From CAZSNT01 sp964607765 (GTDB taxonomy: Bacteria; Verrucomicrobiota; Lentisphaeria; Oligosphaerales; JABHEG01), in the NCBI GenBank assembly GCA_964607765.1, contig CAZSNT010000047.1, forward strand, positions 1 to 57,707: DNA of 57,707 bases, given 5' to 3'. Within the stretch, counting starts at the first letter, position 1; every line of letters starts with the position of its first letter. Positions 1 to 7,382 of this stretch are shown here, piece by piece. The position numbers and the translations under genes are program-made. Below the pieces are notes generated by a model. It saw only the letters and a program-made list of their open reading frames with translations, was not told the origin of the DNA and did no database searches.

Positions 1-34
1 TATAGAGGTAACATGCCATGTTTTATATAACAGA

Positions 35-1315
35 TCAAATGTGACATGACACTAGCGTGCTTCGCCCAAGCACACCACGAGCTCCCAGGTGAACGCAGGC
101 AATGTGGGAGCGACTGCGAACGAGCAGTCGATCCCGGGAGAACGCCGGTTGCGTCCAGCACAGTTCGCCAGGCAGAACCGGAGCACGGGCAAGCTCCCGA
201 TACGCCCAGGGCGTTGCCTCGGCAATGATCAGAACGCCATCCTCGCTGAACAGAATGAGCTCCGTGCCACGCGCCAGCACGCTGGCTGCCCCTGTCTCGC
301 GCGTACACCACCGCTCGTTCCCGGTCGCAAGCTCGACGCACTTGAACTCGCCGTCCGTGCCACCGTTGATGTTCGATTGACCGTCATGGATGTCAAACCC
401 ATACACAAACCCATCCACAACCACGCACGAAAGCACATCGTTGGACATGACGTCGCCGGCCCACACGACTTCGGAGACCGGCCTGTCGTCCACGTAGCCG
501 AGCCGCAGAACGCGCGCACCGTGACAGAACGTGGACGCGCGGAACAGGTACGGCTCTTCGTAGACGGGCCACGACGCGTCCGGGTTGTAGCCGAGATCCG
601 GATTGTCGCGCCACAGTTCAGCGCCCGTCTCGGGATCGTGAGCCACAGTGGCGTTGTCGAGAAAAGCCACGACCTGCGTTCGACCGGCAACGCTGATCGG
701 CAACGGTGGGACGTAGGTCGCGGGGTCGCTGCCGGCGCGCCAGAGGAGCGTACCGTCGCGGATGTCGAGGGCGAGCACGGCCGCGTCTTCCCCGCCGGCC
801 GCCAGGATCACCTTCCCCTCGTGGACCAACGGCGAACAGGCGTACCCAAACCCCGTCGTTGCAGCGCCGAAGTCGCGGGCCAGGTCGACCTGCCAGAGCA
901 ACTCCCCGGTCTCGGCATCCATACAGCCAACTGCACCCGCACATCCGGCGAAGAGCACGCGGCCGGCGTGAACGGTGGGCGCCGCGTACGTGCCGGGGAA
1001 CATCCCCTCGTGCTCCCAGGCCGCGCCATAGCGCGACCGCCACAACTCACGGCCCGACTCGAGATGGAGGCAGAGCACGAACTGACCGACCGCGGTCTGC
1101 GCCTGAGTGAAGACCTTCCCATCGACAACAGCGAACCCCGAGAAGCCGTGGCCCGGCGCGACCTTCCACAACACGGGCGGCCCCGACTCGCCCCAACGCA
1201 GGACAGCCGAAGCGCTGTGAACGTGCGCGTCGTAGCCAGGTCCACGAGCATGCGGCCAGTCCTCCCCCGCGACGCATCGCAACACGCCGATCCCTATCAG
1301 CAGAGCGACGGCCAT
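35..1315 (-). CDS. Secreted PQQ-like beta-propeller protein
   Basis: About 426 residues. After a hydrophobic signal sequence (MAVALLIGIGVLRCVAG) comes a mature part opening EDWPHARGP, the usual N-terminus of PQQ-like (BamB/YncE-type) outer-surface propellers. Repeated blade motifs follow the pattern G-x-[VL]-[LI]-x-A-x-D-x-x-[TD]-G-x-x-L-W, for example DAETGELLWQVDL and DIRDGTLLWRAG. The open frame extends upstream to 1483, but the signal peptide places the likely start at 1315. The family is usually exported and acts as a scaffold or, with PQQ, as a dehydrogenase; no cofactor residue can be assigned here, so the substrate is unknown. The gene ends 34 bases into the window and appears complete. 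Confidence 0.8.
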   Translation of the reverse strand: MAVALLIGIGVLRCVAGEDWPHARGPGYDAHVHSASAVLRWGESGPPVLWKVAPGHGFSGFAVVDGKVFTQAQTAVGQFVLCLHLESGRELWRSRYGAAWEHEGMFPGTYAAPTVHAGRVLFAGCAGAVGCMDAETGELLWQVDLARDFGAATTGFGYACSPLVHEGKVILAAGGEDAAVLALDIRDGTLLWRAGSDPATYVPPLPISVAGRTQVVAFLDNATVAHDPETGAELWRDNPDLGYNPDASWPVYEEPYLFRASTFCHGARVLRLGYVDDRPVSEVVWAGDVMSNDVLSCVVVDGFVYGFDIHDGQSNINGGTDGEFKCVELATGNERWCTRETGAASVLARGTELILFSEDGVLIIAEATPWAYRELARAPVLPGELCWTQPAFSRDRLLVRSRSHIACVHLGARGVLGRSTLVSCHI

Positions 1316-1357
1316 CCGGCCAGATGTCGACGCCGACAGTGCCCCGGGGGACGGAGA

Positions 1358-1378
1358 CTGTGTCACACGGCAGTCACA
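1358..1378. repeat. Short repeat copy 1 flanking the ATPase gene
   Basis: CTGTGTCACACGGCAGTCAC-type sequence that recurs in the same orientation at 3089-3109 with two mismatches in 21 bases. The pair brackets the AAA ATPase gene at 1487-2812. This could be a duplicated target, a regulatory site (TGTGAC half-sites) or chance; two copies are too few to decide. Confidence 0.35.
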
Positions 1379-1486
1379 GTGGCACGGAAACGGGCGGCAG
1401 GCAAGCTGCCCTGGCCTGGTGAGCGGTTTGGTCGAACGCAATGGTGTCCGGTTGCCGCCGAGGAATTCAGTCGCATCCGTCATCGT

Positions 1487-2812
1487 CTACTCGCTATTCG
1501 GCGGCCCCGCGGCCAAGCGCGGCAGCAGCTGAAGCGCGTAGAGCGGCAGATTGGTCAGCCGGTCTTGGCGCATCAAGTTGAGCAATGTCGTGCGGAAGAG
1601 GTGCGGCGCGTTGCAGGCCTGCCCCAGCGTGCGCAGACTCTTGCTGCGCGGATTCACGCCCGCTTTTGCCTCGAGCGGAATCAGGCGGGAATCGATCTCG
1701 CAGAGGAAATCCACCTCGGCGGTGCTGCGCTTGTTGCGCCAGTAGTACAGCTCGCCCGGCAGTTCTGCCGCCAAGGTCTGCGCGGCATAGTTCTCGACAA
1801 ACGCGCCGTGGTATTCTCTGAAGAGTGTGTCGCCAAGCACGAGCACGCGGGGCGCCAGGTTGGCCATTGCCCCGAGCAGGCCGGTGTCGAGCATGTAGAC
1901 TTTGAAAAGCTGTCGGTTGGCGTGCGCCTTGAGGGGCAAACGCGCGGTCTCGACCGCGAAGGAACGGTACACCAGCCCCGCTCCCTCGAGCCACAGCAGC
2001 GCGTCCTCGTACTCTCTCGCCCGCGCCCCCTCGCGCGCCAGGCAGAACAGAAAACGCTTGTTCTCGCGGGCCAGTTGCATGGGCAGCGACGCCCAGATCT
2101 GACGCAACTTGGGAATGTCGTGCGCGGGCGTATGCTTGGCGAAGTCTGCAACGTAGGTTCTGAGGATCTCATCCTGAACCGTTCGCACTTCGGCAAAATC
2201 CTGTGCCGCCGCGTAGGTACTCACCGCCTCGGGCATGCCGCCCACCACGTAGTAGGCCCGCAGCAGACCGATTAAGGTGCTGTGGAACGCGTCCGGGAGC
2301 GGCTGCACTTCCTCCAACTCCTCCAGATACGCCCGGTAGCGTCCTGCTCCAACGCCGTTGAGGAACTCGAAGAAGGTCATCGGATGGAGCTGAGCTAGAT
2401 TAACCTTGCCCACCGGAAACGAGCTCGGCTTGGCCAGTTCCACTCCGAGCAGCGATCCGGCGGCAGCCACGTGGTACTCGTTCGCCTCTTCCTGGAAGTA
2501 CTTGAGGCTGTTGAGGGCCCGGTTCGATGCCTGGATCTCGTCGAAGATCAGCAAGTCGCCAGGCGTGACGTCAGTGTCCCGGTACAGCCCCAAGTCACGG
2601 AGGATGCGTCCGGGCTCGAGATCGCCCTCAAAGAAGCTGTTCAGCCCTGGGTCTTTCTCGAAGTTGAAGTAGTGAGTGCGACGGTATTCTCGCGCGCCGA
2701 ACCACTTCAGCAGATACGTCTTCCCCGTCTGCCGGGCGCCGGTAAGGAGCAAGGGCTTGCGACGACGGCCATGTTTCCAGGCGACAAGCTGCGGATAGAG
2801 GCTTCTCTCCAT
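1487..2812 (-). CDS. AAA family ATPase with C-terminal DUF4143
   Basis: 441 residues. Walker A GARQTGKT lies at about residues 25-32 and a Walker B-like LLIFDEIQ at 87-94. The C-terminal third carries the DUF4143 signature (VDFLCEI followed by PLEAKAG), which resembles a nuclease-like fold. The frame is open further upstream, but ATG at 2812 has a strong ribosome binding site (AAAGGAGGGG about 8 bases before it), so the longer 536-residue reading is rejected. The family is widespread in accessory regions and its biochemical role is poorly known. It sits between the propeller gene and phage/TA relics next to a tRNA, consistent with a mobile or accessory origin. Confidence 0.88.
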   Translation of the reverse strand: MERSLYPQLVAWKHGRRRKPLLLTGARQTGKTYLLKWFGAREYRRTHYFNFEKDPGLNSFFEGDLEPGRILRDLGLYRDTDVTPGDLLIFDEIQASNRALNSLKYFQEEANEYHVAAAGSLLGVELAKPSSFPVGKVNLAQLHPMTFFEFLNGVGAGRYRAYLEELEEVQPLPDAFHSTLIGLLRAYYVVGGMPEAVSTYAAAQDFAEVRTVQDEILRTYVADFAKHTPAHDIPKLRQIWASLPMQLARENKRFLFCLAREGARAREYEDALLWLEGAGLVYRSFAVETARLPLKAHANRQLFKVYMLDTGLLGAMANLAPRVLVLGDTLFREYHGAFVENYAAQTLAAELPGELYYWRNKRSTAEVDFLCEIDSRLIPLEAKAGVNPRSKSLRTLGQACNAPHLFRTTLLNLMRQDRLTNLPLYALQLLPRLAAGPPNSE

Positions 2813-3088
2813 GGCACGCCCCTCCTTTACGCGGCTCAGCTGCGCGCACGATTTCGCGGCGTCACTCACACAACTCACGGGAACAATAGCACTGCGCCCA
2901 CATTTATCAAGCGAATGAAGAGATCTATACGCGCTGGAACGCGCGCATGGATTCGGTAATGGCGGGGCCGGATGAGGGCGCGGCGAGATGGACGGGGCGC
3001 GCTTCAGTTCGCAGGACTCGGACTCGAAGCGCGCGATGATCTCGAGCAGCGACTGTTCGCCGTCGGACAGCAGAAAAAGTGACCGCGC

Positions 3089-3109
3089 CTGTGTCACACA
3101 GCGGTCACA
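3089..3109. repeat. Short repeat copy 2 flanking the ATPase gene
   Basis: Second copy of the 21-base sequence seen at 1358-1378 (two mismatches). It overlaps the 3' end of the AbiEi-like remnant, which suggests that the remnant was truncated near this point. Confidence 0.35.
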
Positions 3110-3387
3110 CGACGGCTTTGACAGAGCGCAAAGTGCTGCGCGGCAAGGCGAAAGGGCAATGGGTAGCGGCTCAGGGAGCCGGTTAGTCGCGTGTGCTCCA
3201 TCTGGTCGTCACGCTCGAAAAGCTCGTGCATCCCGCGCATCACAGCCCGAATGCCCCCCGCATCGCGGAGTGCATAGAGATCACGCGCGTGTATTCCTGT
3301 CTCCAGCATATCACGGGTACGCGGGGGCCTTTCCGCGTGGCACAGGATCCTGACGACCTTGTCTGTTGCCGATTCTGTGTAGTCCAT
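3094..3387 (-). pseudogene. AbiEi-like antitoxin N-terminal fragment
   Basis: About 97 residues from ATG 3387; a TTG eight codons upstream is also possible. Residues ~5-45 resemble the winged-helix N-terminus of AbiEi-type (type IV) antitoxins: a short helix, then RTRDMLETGIHARDLYALRD, then an RG-M-H-E-L segment equivalent to the usual RG-[VL]-Y-x-[LF]. After that, similarity to the family stops and the sequence ends quickly, whereas intact AbiEi proteins run to about 200 residues or more. No AbiEii-type nucleotidyltransferase toxin lies next to it. I read it as a truncated relic in the island beside tRNA-Met; a functional small DNA-binding protein cannot be excluded. Confidence 0.4.
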
Positions 3388-3566
3388 GGATAATGCCGTA
3401 TACACTTCCAAGAATGTGTCAACGAGTTTACCCTAAGGGGGCTTTTGTACTTGGAAACGGCACTTTTCAGAAGGGTCCCGTTTAGTTCGTGCTCCCCGAC
3501 GGTTGGTGAGGGAACGCCCCCTCGCCGTGCGCAATGCACGGGAACACCACCCCAAGGGGACCGACG

Positions 3567-3935
3567 ATGTCCACCGTATCCGACCGCCTCACCGCGCCGT
3601 CACTCACCGTCCGGGAAGCCAAACAGATCGCAGGAAGCCCATCCAGGCCATCGAAGATGCCTGGCCACGGCTACTCAATCCCTGCGGGGACCCGCAAGAC
3701 CAGAGCAAAGCTCCGCAAGGTCGAGGGCAGCACGTGTCCGCACTGCTATCCCCTTCCGTGCCGTTTTGTGCCGCTATACGACACAGCAAGCCCTGACAAC
3801 GCCCTGCAACGTCGAGCACGCACCTTAACGGCACAAGCACGCAGGAGCTGCAAACCGCTGGAACAGAAGAAGAAAGATGGTAGCGGCTCAGGGACTCGAA
3901 CCCCGGACACTCGGATTATGATTCCGATGCTCTAA
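3567..3935 (+). pseudogene. Phage GP88-like gene remnant
   Basis: The frame opens at ATG 3567 after a good AAGGGGA ribosome binding site. Residues ~15-60 (LTVREAKQIAG, then PSKMPGHGYSIPA, AKLRKVEGSTCPHCY) resemble the N-terminus of the actinophage gene product 88 family, which has the pattern NPSKMPG-x-x-[YF]-x-[IL]-PA then CxxCYA. After the CxxCY motif the match weakens, and the frame runs straight into the 3' half of the tRNA-Met gene; its last ~19 codons are antisense tRNA. The family is normally over 200 residues, so this is a 3'-truncated relic. Its contact with the 3' end of a tRNA is what an old integration event would leave. Confidence 0.42.
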
Positions 3936-3954
3936 CCAACTGAGCTAAGCCGCC
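3878..3954 (-). tRNA. tRNA-Met (anticodon CAT)
   Basis: A complete 77-base cloverleaf reads on the minus strand: acceptor GGCGGCT pairs with AGCCGCT (G1-U72 wobble), D arm AGCTCAGTTGGTTAGAGC, anticodon stem TCGGA/TCCGA with loop ATCATAA, T arm GGGGTTCGAGTCCC, discriminator A and encoded CCA. The anticodon is CAT. The sequence looks like elongator tRNA-Met; an Ile2 (lysidine-modified) tRNA also has CAT at gene level, but the helix sequences fit Met better. Initiator features (a C1-A72 mismatch and three G-C pairs at the base of the anticodon stem) are absent. Confidence 0.95.
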
Positions 3955-3981
3955 GCCTGAAGGTCAGATCGAACGCAGCTT

Positions 3982-4009
3982 AATATACCCGAGCCGGGGC
4001 AGGATGCAA
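3982..4009 (-). promoter_or_regulatory. Promoter of tRNA-Met
   Basis: On the minus strand, TTGCAT (4004-4009) and TATATT (3982-3987) are separated by 16 bases. The -10 box ends 27 bases before the first base of the tRNA. Sigma-70-like boxes in the correct position support it. Confidence 0.55.
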
Positions 4010-4038
4010 GACACAGGATGTGGGATGTGGACACGCCT

Positions 4039-4380
4039 GAACACCGAACACCGAACACCGAACACTGAACACCCGAACACCCGAACACCTGAACACCGAA
4101 CACTGAACGCCGAACGCCGAACGCCGAACGCCGAACGCCGAACACCGAACGCCCGAACGCCCGAACGCCCGAACACCCGAACACCCGAACACCCGAACAC
4201 CCGAACACCCGAACACCTGAACACCCGAACACCCGAACACCCGAACACCCGAACACCTGAACACCGAACACCGAACACTGAACACCGAACACTGAACACC
4301 GAACGCCGAACTCCGAATGCCGAACGCCGAATGCCGAACACCTGAACACTGAACACCGAACGTCGAACGCCGAACTCCGG
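4039..4380. repeat. 7/8-bp tandem repeat array (GAACACC type)
   Basis: About 340 bases built almost only from CGAACAC, CCGAACAC, TGAACAC and CGAACGC units, with drift between A and G at one position and between C and CC at the junction. Because 7-bp units have no stop in any frame on the minus strand, three overlapping open frames of 130-153 codons exist there, made of F-G-V-R-C-S-type repeats; they are products of the repeat, not genes. The array lies between tRNA-Met (with its promoter) and the 3' end of rsmD, in a non-coding stretch. Variant units are clustered (CGAACGC runs at ~4108-4170, CCGAACAC runs at ~4170-4255), as expected from slippage or unequal exchange. Confidence 0.95.
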
Positions 4381-4402
4381 GCACGCGAGGGCGCCCGGTC
4401 CG

Positions 4403-4981
4403 TCACGCCAGGCCGGCGAACGAGAGTGACTGGGTGCCGTAGCGTTTGGTGCGGATCAGTTGCCAGGGAGTTTGGGGTGCCCAGGGCAGGCTGGTCCGGG
4501 CCGCATGTTCGAGGACGAGGAGTGAACCGGCGGCCCAGCGCGTGATGGCCTCATCACGCAGGAATTTCTCGGCGCCGAACTCCAGGGGGCCCGGGCGGTA
4601 GGGCGGATCGGCCAGGATGAGATGTACCTTTCCCGCCAGACTCGCGAGCAGGTGCGGCAGCATGGCGGCATCGGCCTGGAGGATGCGTGTGCTGCCGATC
4701 TGTTGCTCGCCGAACGCGCGCTGGACAGTTGTGAGATTCTGCCGGATGCTCTGCACAGCGTCCGCGCTGAACTCCACGAAGGTGACGCTGTTGGCCCCGC
4801 GGCTCAACGCTTCGAGCCCGAGTGCGCCCGAGCCGGCGAACACATCGACCACAGTCCAGCCCCGAATGTCGCCGAGCGAAGCGAACAGGGCCTCTTTCGT
4901 GCGGTCACTGGTGGGCCGCACGGCTTTGCCGCGAGGGACGCGAAGCGGCACGCCACCCGCTACACCGCCAACAATGCGCAT
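4403..4981 (-). CDS. rsmD: 16S rRNA (guanine-N2)-methyltransferase RsmD
   Basis: 192 residues. It starts MRIVGG with the RsmD N-terminal pattern (RIVGG, then RPTSDRTKEALF), followed by SAM-binding motif I (VDVFAGSGALGLEAL, about residues 44-58) and the catalytic motif ADPPYRPG near residue 130. RsmD methylates G966 of 16S rRNA in the assembled 30S head. ATG 4981 is chosen over an ATG five codons upstream because AAGGGAGG stands 5-6 bases before it. It is the last gene of a minus-strand operon (25 bases after the zinc-ribbon gene). Its length equals that of the family. Confidence 0.93.
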   Translation of the reverse strand: MRIVGGVAGGVPLRVPRGKAVRPTSDRTKEALFASLGDIRGWTVVDVFAGSGALGLEALSRGANSVTFVEFSADAVQSIRQNLTTVQRAFGEQQIGSTRILQADAAMLPHLLASLAGKVHLILADPPYRPGPLEFGAEKFLRDEAITRWAAGSLLVLEHAARTSLPWAPQTPWQLIRTKRYGTQSLSFAGLA

Positions 4982-5005
4982 TGCGCCTCCCTTCAACTCT
5001 CCCGG

Positions 5006-5239
5006 TTACCGACGTCGGATGGAGCACAGAGCGCCGCATCGCGGGCATCGCACGCGTGACTCGCGCCCGTGCACAAGGAAGGCCAGGCTGCAATCGCGGC
5101 AGTGCTCGAGTTGGGCCTCGGACACGTTCCAGCTCTGAACGCGTGCTCGCCACATTTCGCGCACACAGGCCCAGCAAAGCAGGCCCATCGTCAGGAACAC
5201 GTAGATCAGGAAACCATCCTGTTGGTTGATCTCGATCAT
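5006..5239 (-). CDS. Small membrane protein with zinc-ribbon tail
   Basis: 77 residues. One membrane segment lies at ~9-24 (GFLIYVFLTMGLLCWACV). The C-terminal half has two cysteine pairs, CRDC and CPRCGALC, that would form a zinc ribbon. Its start codon overlaps the stop of the TonB-like gene (ATGA), so the two are translationally coupled. I do not recognise the family; position suggests a role with the upstream ExbB/ExbD/TonB-like set, but this is inference only. Confidence 0.7.
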   Translation of the reverse strand: MIEINQQDGFLIYVFLTMGLLCWACVREMWRARVQSWNVSEAQLEHCRDCSLAFLVHGRESRVRCPRCGALCSIRRR

Positions 5240-6156
5240 GAGTCGTCACCCCCGCCTGTCGTGCTCACTGTCTCGACCGGCATCAGACGCCACTCCACGG
5301 CAAACGTCAACGTCTTGCCCGGCTGCGGAAGATATTCGCGCTCGGCCACGGGCTCCCCCTCCTCGGTACTGCGCCGGTATTGGGACAGCAGCTTGGCGCG
5401 TAACGCCACGACAACCAGTTCGTCCAGCAGCGTGTTGCCACACGTCTCGCGGACGCGAACGCGCGCGAACTCGCCTTCGCGTGTGTGGATGCGCCCCAGT
5501 TCGCCAACGTGCCGCGCTTCGCCGGACCGGTCCACTTCGACTACAGTCGGCCCGACCGGGCGTTCGCCGCGACGCAGCGCGGCCTGGGCCGCGGCAAGCT
5601 CAATCTCCGGCGTGTCGTTCAGCAGGCGTCCATCACGCCAACGCCAGTGCACGCCGCGCGGCAGCGGCAGCATGGGAACGGCAGGCGGGACCTGTGGCTT
5701 CACAGCATCCCATTTGCCGCGGATTTCGTCCGTGATGGAGGGGAGTTCGGCAAACAACGGGTCAGAGCGCGGCAGCGTTTCTTCGTCCAGAGCGACCGGG
5801 CACTCGTACAGCGGTATCGGCGTGTTCGGCAGAATCCTCTCGCCGCTGCGGACACTGCCGAACCCCACCCGGTCGTTGGGCAGAGACATCAGGGTCGGGT
5901 CTGCCAGCAGACACCACGCGTGGACCTCCCGCTCCCAGGCCCCCTCCGGGGATCGGCTCGAGATCATGGACAGCGGCGTGAGCAGGATGCAGTCAGGCTC
6001 TTCCGCCACAGTCACCTGGCGACTCTCGGGGGGCGCAATGCGGAACGCGTAGGAGAACACGCAGTACAGCAGCAGCGTTCCCAGCAGGGCCAGCTCTGTG
6101 CACAGCCGCTCCGAGGAGGCCAACCGCGCTCGCTTCCGTTTTGCCCGATCACTCAA
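5236..6156 (-). CDS. TonB-like energy-transducing membrane protein (divergent)
   Basis: About 306 residues. A basic N-terminus (KRKRARL) precedes one membrane anchor (LALLGTLLLYCVFSYAF, ~21-38), a long periplasmic linker with a proline stretch (VKPQVPPAVPMLPLP), and a C-terminal segment with the layout of a TonB C-terminal domain: VEVDRSGEARHV, then GNTLLDELVVVALRAKLLSQY, ending in a beta strand (LTFAVEWRL). Placement directly after exbB and exbD supports the TonB/TolA role; similarity is weak, so the name is an inference. The start is uncertain: TTG 6156 overlaps the exbD stop (TTGAGTGA) behind GGTGAG, while a GTG at 6186 without a clear ribosome site is the alternative. Confidence 0.6.
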   Translation of the reverse strand: MSDRAKRKRARLASSERLCTELALLGTLLLYCVFSYAFRIAPPESRQVTVAEEPDCILLTPLSMISSRSPEGAWEREVHAWCLLADPTLMSLPNDRVGFGSVRSGERILPNTPIPLYECPVALDEETLPRSDPLFAELPSITDEIRGKWDAVKPQVPPAVPMLPLPRGVHWRWRDGRLLNDTPEIELAAAQAALRRGERPVGPTVVEVDRSGEARHVGELGRIHTREGEFARVRVRETCGNTLLDELVVVALRAKLLSQYRRSTEEGEPVAEREYLPQPGKTLTFAVEWRLMPVETVSTTGGGDDS

Positions 6157-6664
6157 GCTTCTCACCAAGAATACGCAGACTGTCACGCCCCGATTCGCCG
6201 TCGGGATCGGTCACCAGATAGACACCCAACTGCTGCGATCGCGCCAGCGACATCACTTTCACGATCCAATCATAGGCAATGCTCTTGTCCGCCCGCAGAA
6301 CGACAAGTGGCGATCGCGGCTTCTGCCCGTCCTCGCCGTCGCCCGGCCGACCGCGCTTTGCGGTGACGACCTTGCTGTCACTGACCAGCTGTTTGAGCTC
6401 ACGCTCGAGGTCGTCCCACTCGACAGGCTTGTCGTTGAAAAACAGGTGGCCGGACCGCGTGATCGTGATGACGAGCTTGTCCGCGGCGCTCATGCTGCTG
6501 ACACGCGACCGCGGCAGTTGCACTTTGGTGTCCACCTTGGTCCCGGGCCAGAAAACAAGGGAGCTGCTGATCATGAAGAACACGAGCAGCAGGAAGAACA
6601 GATCGACCAAAGGAGCGAGCGGCAGCAGGCCGGTGACGATTTTGACGTTCGGCTTAATGCGCAT
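6149..6664 (-). CDS. exbD: ExbD/TolR-type biopolymer transport protein
   Basis: 171 residues. The single N-terminal membrane helix holds the conserved aspartate (Asp21 in APLVDLFFLLLVFFM), followed by a periplasmic domain with the ExbD pattern (ITRSGHLFFNDKPVEWDDLERELKQL, read as strand-helix, then VVLRADKS and a final VYLVTD). With ExbB it forms a proton-driven motor that energises TonB- or Tol-like partners. It follows exbB after a 6-base gap. A charged insertion (KRGRPGDGEDGQKPR) between strand and helix is longer than in typical ExbD. The long overlap with the next gene suggests coupled translation. Confidence 0.9.
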   Translation of the reverse strand: MRIKPNVKIVTGLLPLAPLVDLFFLLLVFFMISSSLVFWPGTKVDTKVQLPRSRVSSMSAADKLVITITRSGHLFFNDKPVEWDDLERELKQLVSDSKVVTAKRGRPGDGEDGQKPRSPLVVLRADKSIAYDWIVKVMSLARSQQLGVYLVTDPDGESGRDSLRILGEKLE

Positions 6665-6670
6665 GGCCCG

Positions 6671-7369
6671 TCACTCTTCCGCACCCGTGCCCGTGTCACT
6701 GGCTGCGTAGACGTCGTCCAACGTCAGCTCGTTGTGCGTGAGGAAGTAAATCATCTCGCTGGCCGCCCTCTCCATGTCGAGCACGAGACTCTCGACACGC
6801 GCAACCAGGAAGTTGTAGAACGCATAGGAGGGAATGGCCACAGTGAGTCCGAACGCGGTAGTGAGAAGAGCTTCCTTGACGTGCTTGGCCAAGACCACCG
6901 TGCCCACGAACGGACCGCCGTCCTGCATGGCCTCGAATGCGCCGATCATACCGCACACCGTGCCGAGCAGCCCGAAAAGCGGCGAGATCAACGCGATCGT
7001 GGCGAGCGCTTTCATGTTCTTCTCGAGCCGGGGCACCTCGGACAGGGTCGCTTCATCCGCTGCCTGACGCAGTGTGCCTTCGTTCTGGTCGCAGCGCAGG
7101 ATGGCGGCCCGCAGCACATGCGCCACGGGGCCCGGAGTCTCGTCACAGATAGCGATTGCTTCCACGACATTGTTGCGCTTCAGCACGTTGAACAGACCGT
7201 GAAGGAACTCCTCCACATCCAATTGCGCGCGATGAAAATGAAACACCCGATCCAGAGCGATGAACACGGAGATGAACAGGCAGCCGAGGATGAACCACAT
7301 GACGGGGCCGCCGTCCACCATCACCTGGTTGAGCCACAGCATCACGTTCTGGTCTTGGAAGTCCAGCAT
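6671..7369 (-). CDS. exbB: MotA/TolQ/ExbB proton channel family protein
   Basis: 232 residues. Membrane segments lie at ~18-40 (VMWFILGCLFISVFIAL), ~125-145 (LIGLLGTVCGMIGAF region) and ~165-190, with the family motif around the second segment (ALISPLFGLLGTVCGMIGAF). The frame is open upstream to 7570 inside nnr, but ATG 7369 follows a purine-rich GAGAGAGGG site and gives a normal ExbB length. It is the motor subunit partnered by the downstream ExbD. It begins 13 bases after the nnr stop. Whether the system is of the TolQ or ExbB type cannot be settled, because no Pal, TolB or receptor gene is nearby. Confidence 0.92.
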   Translation of the reverse strand: MLDFQDQNVMLWLNQVMVDGGPVMWFILGCLFISVFIALDRVFHFHRAQLDVEEFLHGLFNVLKRNNVVEAIAICDETPGPVAHVLRAAILRCDQNEGTLRQAADEATLSEVPRLEKNMKALATIALISPLFGLLGTVCGMIGAFEAMQDGGPFVGTVVLAKHVKEALLTTAFGLTVAIPSYAFYNFLVARVESLVLDMERAASEMIYFLTHNELTLDDVYAASDTGTGAEE

Positions 7370-7382
7370 TACACGCCCTCTC

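Noticed and set aside
89..2275. Plus-strand ORF of 728 codons
   Set aside because: Antisense to two genes with clear domains; results from high GC.
3445..3828. Plus-strand 127-codon ORF
   Set aside because: Out of frame with the GP88-like relic and lacks similarity.
4039..4380. CRISPR array
   Set aside because: Units are 7-8 bp with no spacers and no cas genes.
3945..4406. Three overlapping minus-strand ORFs of 130-153 codons
   Set aside because: They arise from a stop-free 7/8-bp repeat and have the same low-complexity residues in all frames; no start signals.
5485..6366. Plus-strand 293-codon ORF
   Set aside because: Antisense to the TonB-like and exbD genes.
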